Part shown: one piece after another, positions 50,301 through 61,400 of the stretch
Numbering within the stretch: the first letter of the stretch is position 1
Layout: each line of letters begins with the position of its first letter
Position numbers and translations under genes: made by a program
Notes under the pieces: model-generated
What the model was told of the DNA's origin: nothing
Database searches by the model: none
The model's input: the letters and a program-made list of their open reading frames with translations, nothing else
From: Acanthaster planci
Taxonomy: Eukaryota > Echinodermata > Asteroidea > Valvatida > Acanthasteridae
DNA: 64,000 nucleotides
Direction of reading: 5' to 3'
Assembly (NCBI RefSeq): GCF_001949145.1
Contig: NW_019091424.1
Span: 1,625,571 to 1,689,570, forward strand

Positions 50301-53300
50301 AATACCCTTCAACAAGTGTCTTATTAATTCAGCGCTTAGATCACACGGGTCATGATGCTTGCAGCCTCCGTTGGGAGTGACTCTCTGAAGTCTAATTATC
50401 ATATTCTAATTGCTTCACCTTTCTCAAGAAGTCTCAACAAAATGGAAATGTTGGCCATCTCACTCTGTGTAGTGTTTATATAAGACTTGGTTAGTGTCTG
50501 AATTAATGGCTATGGCTTGTAAGAGTACATTCTATGAGAAATAGCTGCAGCTGCTAGACAGTGGATTTAATAGGTACGTGTGTAGCTTCTAGCCGTAGCC
50601 TTAAATTTAGACACAGCCTGAAAGATGACAATCCAGGCTTATAATTATATTACATTCCGGTAGATCAGGTGCCTCAAATCTTCACCACTTTTCCTTCATA
50701 TTCAAATGTTTGAAATGTTTAATAAATATTCAAATTATGTAAATTATGGTACAGGTGCTGACACCTCACTGGAGGACAAGAATCTGAAAAGCCCCGCCCA
50801 CCTGGCAGCAGAGAGGAACCACCCTCGTATCCTGAGCTATCTGCTCAGCAAAGGCGTGGACATTGAGACATCGGACCGACTGGGGCGAAGACCCACCCAC
50901 TATGCAGCCATCCACGGGGGTAGGCTTCAATATACCTCCTACAATGACATTCCAGATAACGTACTTTGAAAGGCCTGGCAAAGCAAACATGATTGTGATT
51001 TTGTTACATTCGATCCAATATTTGCGCTGCAAATTGGCAAAAGCCATGCACTTTTCAGCTCAATTTGGCTGCGAATGACGTCTTGAGGTCAGTTTGCTTT
51101 GCTTTCGGAATGAATCAGCTTTTCAAATCAGCCAGATTTTGTGCATGCGTTTTCCCCTCCGTCTCTAGGCCTGGAGAGCCTGATCCTCTTCGTCCAGGGC
51201 AACTGCGACACTCTGGCCACGGACAACGCAGGCTGCATCCCCGCCCACTTTGCGGCCAAGAAGGACCACCTAGACTGCCTGCGGTTCCTGGTCAAGCATG
51301 GCACGGACCTGGCCGCGAGGGATGGGTCGGGCAGGACGCTGGCTCACATGGTATGCATTTTATCTGAATCATCTCGCTGGTAATTTTTTGTATCCACCTT
51401 GAGCAGAAAGACCCCCACATCTGTTGAAGGGAGAGATGTTGATAGCGGGGCATGCACTTCACAGTTGTTCCTGAACCAGCGAAGTGCAGTCCTACCAAAG
51501 GAGCCTGTTTTGCGAGGAAAACTGTGCCCTCTCTTGGTCCAGCTCAGAGCTCATTGGCACCTTTAAATTCCTCAATGCCGCTCAAAGATAACCCCACCCA
51601 CATCACACTTTTGTCATAACAAAACCAAGCCACGTTTTAAGCAGATTTCTTCTTCATCTTTTTAGGCAGCTCAGTCTGGTGCGATGACATGTCTTCATTG
51701 GCTGTTTGAAAAAGGAGCCGATGCCTTGGCCAAAGACAGTAAGCATCTTGAATTAATTTAAGTATTAAATTAATTTCTTGGCAATGGAAGCTTTTTTCAC
51801 ATTGTTTAATTCCATTATTCTGACTGACAATAAACTAATAAACATTACTGGGCTGTATATAATAGGTTTTTTGCCCCAACCCAACATATATATTAATAAG
51901 CACTGCATACTCAGTGCTTGTCCGAGAGCTTGCGAAAAAATTCACAAGCTTACTCGGGTGGGACTCGAACCCACAACCTCTTGCTTACTAGTGCAGACGT
52001 CTTAACTACCCGACCACTCAAGTAGTTTAAATGCATCAAAAGAAAGGTATGGAACCTCTTCAAAGTCAGACGGTTCCTTTGAGCACAAGGTCATTAAGAG
52101 AAATCTGCTCTTCAGGCTGTTATGCCACTGACTAATTCAGCCTTGGAGTGGGTAACAGTTCATTGTTCCAACAGCACATGCCCAACATGAAGCGTGTCCG
52201 AGGTTATTCGGACGTGCGTGCCAGGTCTGCTCTATCATCGCACGCCCTTTGCAGACTCGTGCACGTGCTTTGTTCCCGAATAACCTTGCTTACTCAAAGT
52301 ACCAAACTGGCTTAGCAAAGACTCGGAACAGAGTGAGATGGCAGGTGCATTGGTAGGAGAACACTCGTTTATTGAAATATTGTTGTCATCTCAGCATTGA
52401 ATGCACAGAGCACTGCAGGGTAGCAGATAATTTGGTTTATATGAATATGTAAATATGTTAATGTGCATATTGACAATGATTTATGCACAGCCCAAGGGAA
52501 CACCCCCGCCCATCTGGCTGCGAGTGGGGGTCACGCCAAGTGCTTCAACTGCTGCCTGCAACACAATGGGTCCCTGGATGCCATCAATGACCGGCAAGAC
52601 ACGCCCATGGACTGCGCCCGTCGGGCGGGGCACCCGCAGCTCATGAGCAAAGCTGGTGGGCACGAAATTGAACATTAAGTGCGAAAAAACCTTGCTCAAT
52701 AAACAAAGGTTACCAGCTTAAACTCTATGTGATTGTCATGCTGACCAAAAGACAGTTGAATACCATTCCAAAACAACATACATCACGTGGAGTTTTGGCT
52801 GGTAACCTGATTTGTCGACAAAGTTTTTCCACACTAAAGTAAATTACATGTTTAAGCAGCCCTATAAAATTGGCCCCAGGTCTGAAAAATAGAATAGCTT
52901 GCATGGTTTTTGCATTGCATGACTGTTAATAGTGTTGGCCGTGGAAACGTAACCGTAACGTTGAAATATCTATCAATCCGAAAAACCAATATTGTTGATA
53001 TTTTTTCTTGGGTTTAAAAGTTTTCTCATAATTTCTGGCAAATATTTGGGACAAAGTTGATAACCCAAAACACTCACAGCATAACTTGCTTAAATAATGT
53101 TTCCAACTAATGTGGACTTTTGGCCAAATATCCCACGTTGGCATTTGCGTTAGCGCTTGTTGTGCTGAGCACATATCATCCTTCAGTGTGCCGTTTGCTT
53201 TCAATGCGCAGGAAACAACGAGGTGCGATGTGTGCACTGTGCAGACAACTACGAGCTAGTGGAATGGGAACGCGGCCACCAGCCCTCCAAAGTACAGAAA

Positions 53301-53917
53301 GCCATCAACGAAAAGAAAGGAGACATGTTCACCTCTCCCCTGCCCCGAAAACCGTAAGTTCCAGGGAAGACGTACCAAACAACGTAGCAATTGCATTTCT
53401 ATCTGCTCTGAGCGTGAACAAGAGAGGGCATGATACTTATCCTCAAGTCCTTTGGCCTCAGGACATATAACTCTCGTTTGGTCCCTCCCAGTTTCTCAGG
53501 GCGCATAGACATGCACTAGTGACCTCACTGCCGGTCCATAGGTGTACTATTACATGTATATAGACAGTATGTATATTGTATGTGCATACACTAGTTGACA
53601 ATTAGTGGGCTTTTTGGCTTAACTTACCTGTTTTGGGCTTTCAGAACAACAGCTGCCTTTGTATTCAAACTTTATTCAAAAGCTTACATGTAGATCTAAA
53701 TCGAGCTCTAGACTAGATGTGGGCGTGGTGTCACATCTCACCTGGCTAAGGATCCGTTTACCACTTTTTGGCGTATTCCAGGAAAGCTCAAGAAGTGCAG
53801 AGGCCGAGAGATGCCAGGGCAAAAGTCACAGGTCAGGGGTCATCATCATCTTCCACAGAGGCGCTGCCCAAGAGAGATTTGGCCGCACGGTACTTTGGAC
53901 GGGAAGACCACAAATGA
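46992..53917 (+). CDS. ankyrin-repeat protein, nine coding exons, 525 residues
   Basis: Joined exons: 46992-47331, 49469-49641, 49860-50061, 50755-50919, 51169-51350, 51666-51738, 52491-52655, 53212-53353 and 53782-53917. Every join keeps phase, and the total is 1578 nt including TGA. Residues about 115-433 form roughly ten ankyrin repeats (for example SPAHLAAERNHPRILSYLLS, IPAHFAAKKDHLDCLRFLVK, NTPAHLAASGGHAKCFNCCL). Such repeats make a curved protein-binding scaffold. Residues 1-113 are basic and of unknown type. After the repeats comes RCVHCADNYELVEWERGHQP with a CxxC pair at 440/443, then a Ser-rich tail ending ARYFGREDHK. I do not recognise a named orthologue; ANKRD42- or espin-like proteins share the repeat type only. 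It is likely intracellular, since no signal peptide or membrane segment is visible. The ATG at 46992 was chosen as the first methionine in the exon; the frame is open to the acceptor at 46922. Confidence 0.88.
47332..49468 (+). other. ankyrin gene intron 1
   Basis: A 2.1-kb AT-rich intron with no repeat recognised. A short open stretch near 48925-49066 has splice-like ends but the wrong phase (see rejected items). Confidence 0.65.
49469..49641 (+). CDS. ankyrin gene exon 2 (repeats 1-2)
   Basis: The acceptor TTTTTCTCATTCAAG|AT completes Asp with the phase-1 base of exon 1 or of the 41125 exon. It encodes DSTHELMEAAEKGDASVVRR ... TALLRACQYGQVDVVKELLE. The donor is GAG|GTTGGC, phase 0. Confidence 0.85.
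49860..50061 (+). CDS. ankyrin gene exon 3 (repeats 3-4)
   Basis: The acceptor is TTCTTAACAG and the donor GAGAAAG|GTAGCC. It encodes AGADTSIRTVKNRTLLHEAC ... ELECLQVLAEK, two typical ankyrin helix pairs. Phase 0 in, phase 1 out. Confidence 0.9.
50062..50754 (+). other. ankyrin gene intron 3 with a fold-back repeat
   Basis: It contains an imperfect inverted repeat at 50491-50617 (family 7 entry). Otherwise it is unremarkable. Confidence 0.6.
50491..50617. repeat. inverted-repeat element family 7, copy a
   Basis: TGTCTGAATTAATGGCTATG GCT at the left is imperfectly complementary to AGCCGTAGCCTTAAATTTAG ACA at the right. A related stretch with GTGTCTGAATTGGCCTTATC GTGGCTACGGCT is at 58165-58283. 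Confidence 0.5.
50755..50919 (+). CDS. ankyrin gene exon 4 (repeats 5-6)
   Basis: The acceptor is TATGGTACAG and the donor CACGGGG|GTAGGC. It encodes ADTSLEDKNLKSPAHLAAER ... SYLLSKGVDIETSDRLGRRP THYAAIHG. Phase 1 at both ends. Confidence 0.9.
51169..51350 (+). CDS. ankyrin gene exon 5 (repeats 6-8)
   Basis: The acceptor is CTCCGTCTCTAG and the donor CACATG|GTATGC. It encodes LESLILFVQGNCDTLATDNA GCIPAHFAAKKD ... VKHGTDLAARDGSGRTLAHM. Phase 1 in, phase 0 out. Confidence 0.9.
51391..51545. repeat. dispersed repeat family 5, copy b
   Basis: It begins about 40 bp after the exon 5 donor. TATCCACCTTGAGCAGAAAG ... CTGAACCAGCGAAGTGCAGT ... GAGCCTGTTTTGCGAGGAAA matches 17354-17545 over its whole length with many substitutions. 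Confidence 0.65.
51666..51738 (+). CDS. ankyrin gene exon 6 (repeat 8)
   Basis: The acceptor is CTTCATCTTTTTAG and the donor AAAGACA|GTAAGC. It encodes AAQSGAMTCLHWLFEKGADA LAKD. Phase 0 in, phase 1 out. It completes the repeat begun by GRTLAHM in exon 5. Confidence 0.9.
51866..52025 (-). mobile_element. tRNA-derived SINE (family A), copy 2
   Basis: This is the reverse complement of the element at 5539-5698, sharing both the head (GTAGTTAAGACGTCTGCACT AGTAAGCA; GTGGGTTCGAGTCCCACC) and the tail (CGCAAGCTCTCGGACAAGCA CTGAG). It lies in ankyrin intron 6, antisense to the gene. Confidence 0.82.
52491..52655 (+). CDS. ankyrin gene exon 7 (repeats 9-10)
   Basis: The acceptor is GATTTATGCACAG and the donor AAAGCTG|GTGGGC. 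It encodes QGNTPAHLAASGGHAKCFNC CLQHNGSLDAI ... PMDCARRAGHPQLMSKA. Phase 1 at both ends. The donor abuts a MITE. Confidence 0.88.
52660..52877. mobile_element. MITE family 1, copy b
   Basis: The interior CCTTGCTCAATAAACAAAGG TTACCAGCTTAAA and GTGATTGTCATGCTGACCAA AAGAC match 14811-15053. The right end TTTAAGCAGCCCTATAAAAT TGGCCCC matches the TIR. The left end is degenerate and runs up to the exon 7 donor. Confidence 0.78.
53212..53353 (+). CDS. ankyrin gene exon 8 (CxxC segment)
   Basis: The acceptor is TTTCAATGCGCAG and the donor CGAAAACC|GTAAGT. It encodes NNEVRCVHCADNYELVEWER then GHQPSKVQKAINEKKGDMFT and SPLPRK. The two cysteines in CVHC could bind metal only with partners elsewhere; none is obvious nearby except His442 and His in GHQP. 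Phase 1 in, phase 2 out. Confidence 0.85.
53782..53917 (+). CDS. ankyrin gene exon 9 (C-terminal tail and stop)
   Basis: The acceptor is GGCGTATTCCAG. It encodes KAQEVQRPRDARAKVTGQGS then SSSSTEALPKRDLAARYFGR EDHK and TGA. It is basic and serine-rich with no domain recognised. The last residues are reasonably hydrophilic, suggesting an exposed tail. Confidence 0.82.
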
Positions 53918-54178
53918 CTTTTTTAACGGGGATCCCTTGGCCGTGGGCGACGGAACACAGCAAGGAGAAAGTGTGACATGGTCCCGGACCATCCACTCTA
54001 CATCGTGCCACTAACGTTCACAACTGCGTTGTGTTGGAGACCACTTTGTGATCTACACAAGACCTCTGGTCTGAATTCAAGGCGCAAGCCATTCAACCAA
54101 TCTCCAACAAAAGCATTCCTTAGTCGCTGTTGGACCTACGACTGGTCCTGTGCATCGTCTCGACTACAGCAGTTTTGT

Positions 54179-54283
54179 AATAAAAAAATGAGTAACTTTT
54201 GTGGATATTCATAATGTAAATACTGTATATAAAATGAGATTCCTCAGAATGAGTTTGTGCCTATAGAATACCAAAGTAATAAA
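54179..54283 (+). terminator. ankyrin gene polyadenylation signals
   Basis: AATAAA occurs at 54179-54184 and again at 54278-54283, about 265 and 365 nt after the stop codon. Either could direct 3' end formation. The second is followed by a CACTCACAGTG stretch. Confidence 0.6.
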
Positions 54284-55148
54284 TGTCACTCACAGTGAAA
54301 GTCAACCAAGAATGGCAGTCGTTAATTCACTTCTGTTTTAATTCAACAAATTTGATATCTGAAACACTTTGGTGTCCCAACTGAGAAATGAAAGTTACAG
54401 GAGAAGAGATTTTCAAATAAGTCTGGTACATGAAGGTACAAAATCTACTCTTTTTAAACTGGAGAGGCCAAATTTTCTGTCCTTTGGTAACAAATTATGT
54501 TTATTTGTTGAAAGATTAAGAAACATCACGGTTTTAAAAAGCAATACATCACCATTCGTGCTTTCAAACGCAACGTTGGCGAGGGTTACATCTCGGATAA
54601 CTTGAAATAACTAAGACGGCTCCGGATAACTCAAACATGAGATGTTTAATAGGTGGTAACTTACTCACGGTGGACTCAAAGTGATGCTGATTCTTGTCAA
54701 TATTAAACTTGAGTTACTGACAATCAAATACATGCTCCGCCCATCCATCCATAACCCCATCCCTATGCTCCGCCCACCCATCTCTGCGCACATCACATGA
54801 CTGTATGTACATATAAATCTTGTGGATGGTTTCAGAGCTTTATGGTCTGTGACTATGGATATCCACTGAAGCGTTCTAATGACATAGCCATAGCCGCAGC
54901 CAAAAATGACCACTTTACGCACAGCCTGGGCCCAGTATCATGGCCTTGCTCAGCACACAAATATACTGGATGTTTGTGCTTCGCAACAAACCACTCAAAA
55001 AGGAAAGGTCCAGAGGCGTGAAGCTGCTAAGCATCTAAAAGTGTCAGCCTATCACAGCAATTTTTTGGGCTTAACAAAAGGCAAAAACAGGCCACCAGCT
55101 AAAATGCTGTGCAAATAATTTGACAACATCCCTGGTTCCCAGCTGCTC
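54284..55148. other. convergent intergenic region between ankyrin gene and NSFL1C
   Basis: No coding exon was recognised. It holds the two genes' facing 3' ends and a short direct repeat, ATGCTCCGCCCA, at about 54732 and 54767. Confidence 0.55.
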
Positions 55149-55154
55149 TTTATT
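55149..55154 (-). terminator. NSFL1C polyadenylation signal candidate
   Basis: TTTATT on the plus strand is AATAAA on the minus strand, about 190 nt past the stop codon. Another AATAAA overlaps the stop codon itself (CTCAAATAAAAC), which is unlikely to be the functional one. Confidence 0.5.
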
Positions 55155-55343
55155 CAGTAAATAAATCCCCAAGTGTTTTATCTCACGCCACCCAAGATGT
55201 GCTTTGGTTCAGAAATACCCGCTAAGCATTCTGCGTAGCTGATGGCTAGTTCCTGCTAAATGTATTTCTGTGGTAAGCAGAATCGTATGCTGGGCAGCCT
55301 CACGACGGGGACACATTGCTCTCTTATTTACAGTCGACAAGTT

Positions 55344-55476
55344 TTATTTGAGCCGCTGCACGATGACGGCGTTGAGTAGCTTGCCGTCGGCGAGCGTCTG
55401 TGAGTCTTCAGTCAGCTCTTTGTTGGGGAAGGTGGTCATCAGAGCAAAAAGCTGACCGGCGTAGACCGGCCGAGCT
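55344..55476 (-). CDS. NSFL1C: NSFL1C exon 9 (UBX end, stop)
   Basis: The acceptor is CCGCAAACTCAG. It encodes [28 protein letters not shown] then [11 protein letters not shown] and TAA. The join gives YITTARPVYAG, the same spacing as human FIVDARPAMAA, which fixes the acceptor. Confidence 0.96.
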
Positions 55477-58400
55477 CTGAGTTTGCGGAAGTCAAGGTAA
55501 ATCCAACAGCTTTACAGATGGCAGAAATATTAAGTAAAAGGCAGTGTTGCATTCGAGTCCATCACAAGGCCAGTCACAAGTCCCTTCACATGGCCAGCCA
55601 CAAGTCCCTTCACAAGGCCAGCCACAAGTCCCTTCACAAGGTCAGTCATAACTAACAGGGTGAACATTGACAAGAGAATGCTTTTGTCACAGCTCATTTG
55701 AATAGCTGGTGCATAGGCTTAAGACTGAATGACTTATGACAGTCTTGTGAGGGTCTCGAATACAACACTGGTTGCAAGCCGAAGAAATATAAGTAAAAAG
55801 ATTGCGGCAGCACCATGCGAGGACATCTCTTCTGTAAGTGTGGTTCTCAAATGAAGCTTCAAATCTCATCAGAAATGCTAACCCTGGCTTTCGCAGATCC
55901 TTCTCACCGTAAACCCCCTTAACGCCGGCAGACCTTTACAACCGTGGCTTTGCGTGGGGATTAGTGCTTACCACACATAAATTCTTTTCATCATGCACCT
56001 GCAGTTTCAATGTGGGCCTGCTGCTGGACAGGGCTTTGCATAGTGGGCACACCGCAGCCCAGCAGTCGCGGTCAAAAGAATCCCGGCGTTAAGGGGTTAA
56101 AGGTGAACACTACAAAGGATTTAGACCGCGTCACAAGACGTGGTTGATTACGAGAGGTGTGTTGTGTTGAGGTCTTAGGCCAGAGCCTGTGTTTGTTACA
56201 CTCACCAGTGCATACCTTTGAGCTGAGATAATACCTTAAAATCATAAGCGCTGCTCTCGAGTATCATTCACGCTGACAGTCCTCAATCCTTCAATTTCAA
56301 TTATAATTTTACATACACCCTCGGGGGGCGGGGTTTAGGGTTAATCAAAAGGAACTGCTGGAGGCTTGGGACCGAGGATTCAGGCAGAGGTCCTCTCTAA
56401 CATCTGTGATAAGGCTTTAACTGTCATAGCGCCCTCTGTTGTTAGAATGTAGGGAGCTGTGTGGTGTTTTCCGAAATGGCCACCGTCTGCTATGACGCGT
56501 AAGAATTTAACAGAAGCTCCCAATTTAGTGTGTTTTGGCCTGTTTATAACATCGTCCTCCGAGAAATAATGGCAGACTGGGGAGTAAAACTGGGTCAAAT
56601 TATGACTTGGGGGCACTTGGAGGCTCGAGGTTCCATCCTAGAAAAAAATGCCTGGGATTACAGCGCGCCGAAGTCTGCATGACAACTATTGCGACTCAAC
56701 AGGAATCAGCGACAAGAAAACTGGCTCTTGAAGGGACGAACACTCGGCATTTTTGACATGCTCGCAGCAACGTCTGATCTTCTCTATTTTGACGACGATT
56801 CTGGGCTGGAGTTTTGAAAAAGGATACGTTGTGATGTATCTCCTGACGTCGGCGACTGTGTGGGAGTGGTTGAACTTTCTGACTAACCTGAGTTTGAAAA
56901 GAAGAAAGAGTCTGAGAAATAAAGTACCAGGTGTAGTGTACAGTTGTTCCAAGTTACATAAATGCATTTTGTTGGACAGGAACCAAGTCACTGGCTCTTC
57001 ATGTTTGCCGTTACCAATTAAAAACAAAAGCCGGAAAGTCTTCACAGGCGTGAAACTTTCTGACTTCATTGTCCCACAACAACAAAATTAAAGCAGAGTT
57101 TTCTTAAAGAGGTTTTTTTTGGAGCATCAAACAGGTAACTAACAAAAGGTCAACTAACAAATTTGATGCTCTGAAAATAAGAGTGTTCCATTAAGATTTC
57201 TACAAGATTTTAACTGCAAATAACCTTGTGCCGTCCGCAAGCCGGATTTGAATACTGGTGACCGGCTGCGACTCGTCCAGGCTGACTGACTGATTGGCCG
57301 AAGCCTCGTCCTGTTTTGCAGCTGAAGCTGAGGCGGGCGTAGAAACGACTGTAGGAACGGGGCTGTTGGAAAGAAGGATGCAATGTGGTAACTACGTTGT
57401 ACAGGACAGACACTGCTGTCAATGGCTATGTCTATTCACTATGACATACACCAGTGTTGTAGTCGAGTAGCTTTCTACGAGTGTGAGCCCTTTCCCATGA
57501 GTGTGAGTACTTTTCCCACAAGTAAGAGTACTTTCCCATGAATTTGAGTACTTTTACCATAAGTATGAGTACTTTTACCATGAGTGTGAGTACTTTTACC
57601 ATGAGTGTGAGTACTTTCCCATGAGTATGAGTACTTTTACCACGAGTGTGAGTACTTTCCCATGAGCATGAGTACTTTTACCACGAGGGGTAGTACTTTC
57701 CCATGAGTATGAGTACTTTTACCATGAGTATGAGTACTTTCCCCATAAGTATGATTACATTTTCATGAGTATGAGTACTTTCCCCATGAGTATGAGTACT
57801 TTTCCCATGAGTATGAGTACTTTTCCCACGAGTATGAATACTTTTCCACTTTTTTCTGTGAGTATGGGTACTTTTCCATGAGCATGAGTACTTTGGTACA
57901 AAGTATGAGTAGATTTTCATGAGTAAGAGTTCAAGTGCAGAAAGAGTACTCGGGTACGACATGTGGTACACTACAAGCCGTAGCCACAATATTCCCTGTT
58001 CAGGCATGGCATATTATTCTTTGTTCTTATGCTGGAGTGATGCTTAAGTGTAGCCCATATAATAGACTACCAGGTTGTTTCTGGATGTTGCGGCTGAGGC
58101 TGTCAGTACAATGTGTATATGGGAAGAGATTGCCGTCGGTATAAGAAAAAGCCAAGACTAATTAGCCGTGTCTGAATTGGCCTTATCGTGGCTACGGCTT
58201 CCACGGGTCCCTGTGTTACTTTGAGCCACAGCTGAAAGCTACTAGACAGAGCTGAAAGCTACTAGACAGTACTCAATTCAGGCTCATCCAACCTAGCACA
58301 TGTCCCAATCACTTGGCTGCGGCTATCAACAACACACAAGTCAATGGATAACAGCTGCAGCCGCTTCCACAGCCATGTGTCTCTTTCTCAGTCATAGCCA

Positions 58401-61400
58401 TTCTGACGAGACATTCTGAAGTACAACCTGCTAAGGCCTCTATCATTAGTCACCTGCCCAGCATGCTGCCTTGACCACTGAAGGGCTTGACCTTGACCTT
58501 TGGCCTAGTGTACTCCTCGTCCCGATGGTCCTCCAGGTCAAGATTCACCTCGCCTCCCTTGGCCTCCCGGATCAGCTCCATTGGAATTTGCCTAGAAGAA
58601 GATTGGGAACAAGACGGTTCCTCACACTGTAGAACACTGAAATTCCATGACTTTCAAAACGGGGATTCAATCAATGCCTGATTCCGTGGGTTTTACCCTG
58701 AATATGCTTCTGGGGTTTTCCTCCCACCTCTAAAACTGTAACTGCTTCTCATTGTCTCCTCTCTACAGGTTTCTTCAGGCTTTCAGGCCACAGTGCCTAG
58801 GGCAGTTTTGACAAATCCTTGGTTTCATTACCAGAAAGACTTACATAAATATTATTTTAAAAATCAGCATACAAGAGTCTGAGGACTGATAAAAATGGAA
58901 TTACAATGAAAGGTCATGAAAATCCTGAAAGCAAATTGTACGGAAAGTAAAAAAATGGACAGGTTTTAGTCATTTCAGAAGTAAGCTAATTAAAAAGATA
59001 AAAAAAACAATTATCTATGAAGTGAACAGTACAATTATCAATGTAGATAAAATTTAATTAATCTGTATTTTATCATTACATGCTCAATTTGAGTTAAAAT
59101 TATTAAATTAAATTTATTAAATTAATATGTAACGTTTATAACTGTCATTATATCAGATGGCAGAATCAAGAAGCACAGTGTAGTCGACAGGACACAGTTC
59201 CAAATATGTTATTCTGTGAACACCCCGATCATAGCATCAGTCCAAACTTCTGGGCTTGAGAGACTCACCCCTTTGAGATGGCGTTGAGGAAGTCGGCATT
59301 CTGTGGGTCTTTGAAGCCTCTCAGCTCCCCGTCGTCCACGCTGAACCCGTTCCTCCACAGCTTGAGAATAATGTTCCTCTGCAGGATGTACAAAATGACA
59401 AGCCTGCTTCAATGTTTGGACGTTTTCCCAAAAAAAATTGTTCCCAAATCCTGAACTTTCGTCCCCCGATCGGCTGACATCCCCTTGACCTTCCCCCAAA
59501 CCTTTGAAAAGTACTGACCCCTCTTGGTTCCTTCCCGGGGAGCGTCCCCACCGTGCCCGGCTCCGGTCTTGCGGGTCCTGACTCCGAATCCCCCAGGCGG
59601 TAACCAGCCCCTTTGAAGATGAAACTGCTTGGGGTACCCTCTGATGTGCTGGACGACCCGGCGCCGACCTCCTGCGCTCCATGCCTTAGAAATGCCAAGC
59701 AAGGATTGTGAGCAAATACACTCAAACTAGAGAAAACACTTTTATGAGAACTTTAAAGGAACCAGGGAATAGAAACATTTTCATAAATTTTACTAAGAAC
59801 CCTTGAAAGTGCATCTTTGGGTTTCCATTAACCTCATTTTAAATTTTTGTTTTGCAATTTTAACCCCTATTTTGATGGTTTTCTTTGTTTTTATGCTAAT
59901 ACACATTTGCAGATTCATGAGCAGAACTAGATGTCATCCAAGGCACCGAATCTCAATGTTGCACTGATTTGTGCACTGAAAATTTCAAGATTTTTTTAAC
60001 CACTGCTACGGCAGATTTCATTTTCTTTGGCAATTTGTTGCTGTGTAAGTATAAGTCAATAATCCAGCAAACATCCTTTTCACAGAAATGCTCCCAGATA
60101 GCAAATTTGGGGTTCACAATTTGAACATGAAAACATGCAACCTGAACCATGTCTTCCTGGATTTACATCAAAGCAAAAGCGCCCTCACTTGTCCGGAAAT
60201 GCTTGGTCAATTTTTAATGTTCAAAAAAGTGCACCGTTCAGTTCACATAATTCAAAAAAGATGTCAAACAGACTTCATACATGGAAAAAGAGTACAGAGA
60301 TACACAGAAAGTGATTCTAAGAAAACTTCATTTCCTGGTTCCTTTAAAAGTGATATCTGGAAAAACAGCTTGATTTTTTTGTAAGCTTGCCTAGCTCATA
60401 AGAAGTGCCTCAGAATTCTTAAGCGAACGACCACCGAAGATCAAAATTTTTGAAATAAATAGATGCACAGGAATGTCCATGTCATATCTTGTCATTTTAC
60501 GAAGATTTGTGTTTTGCGCCAGAAATGACAATGTGCACAGAACAAATTTGTTGTGGACTAGTATTGAGCAGACTGATAAATTTATATTTTTGCTGGAATT
60601 CATTTGAGTAGCTTGTGACTTAAAGTCAGACTGGTGATTTTGAGTTGGAGTCGGGATGGTCTTTGGTCTCCTTCTGTAACCTGTGAAGTACTTGGCAGGG
60701 AACCTGCCGTGAGCAGCACACATCGCGCAAAAGGTTTAGCTGGTCACCAACATTGTTAAGCCAACAGGTCTGAAGCGTAGCAAGTCCACCTGCACTTCAC
60801 ATTTTGAACTTACTCGCGGGCGCTCTTGAAGAGATCGTTGATCATGCTGTCTGTGTTGCTCTTCTTTTTCCGCGGACCAACCACCTGCTGTCCGCTGAGT
60901 GAGGAAGGAAAAAAACGGGGCTTACTGATGGAGTTGAGACAAGTACATGGAACAGATGTGGATATGACGGTTGAAGCGGGGGAGTAGAATACCCAACAAA
61001 ACAAAACACGGCCATCTGCATGTCCATTGAATAATCTGTACTCCAAACATCATGCACCAGAAATGACATGAGACAGCGGCAATGGATTTAAGTGCACATT
61101 CTGACGAAATTCTACCTGAGAACTTTTGAAGAAAGACACAAAAATCTGTTTTTATCATTTGCCGTGGTTTGGTTCTTAATAATCCTAAAGCTCTCCTCAC
61201 AAAAACCTTTCCTGGTCTTTGTATGAAACGGTACTTGGTGATTTGCGTCAGCGGTTGCCAGTTACACGATTTGAGCAGTTTCCTAACGTTGGTTGGGACT
61301 TGGTTGCGATACACAGCCCTAATGCGGCACCTCGGCACCTGATGAAAAATGCCTGGTGTGTGGCTCCATCTTGTCAGTTTTATCACCCAAACTTTCTTTG

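Noticed and set aside
57473-57925. CRISPR-like array
   Set aside because: The units are contiguous with no unique spacers, and the DNA is animal nuclear.
57678-58007. THTHGKS-repeat protein on minus
   Set aside because: It is the translation of the intronic minisatellite, with no independent gene evidence.
60391-60723. NSFL1C exon candidate ([20 protein letters not shown])
   Set aside because: Exon 3 to exon 4 already joins in phase and aligns with human p47 without a gap.
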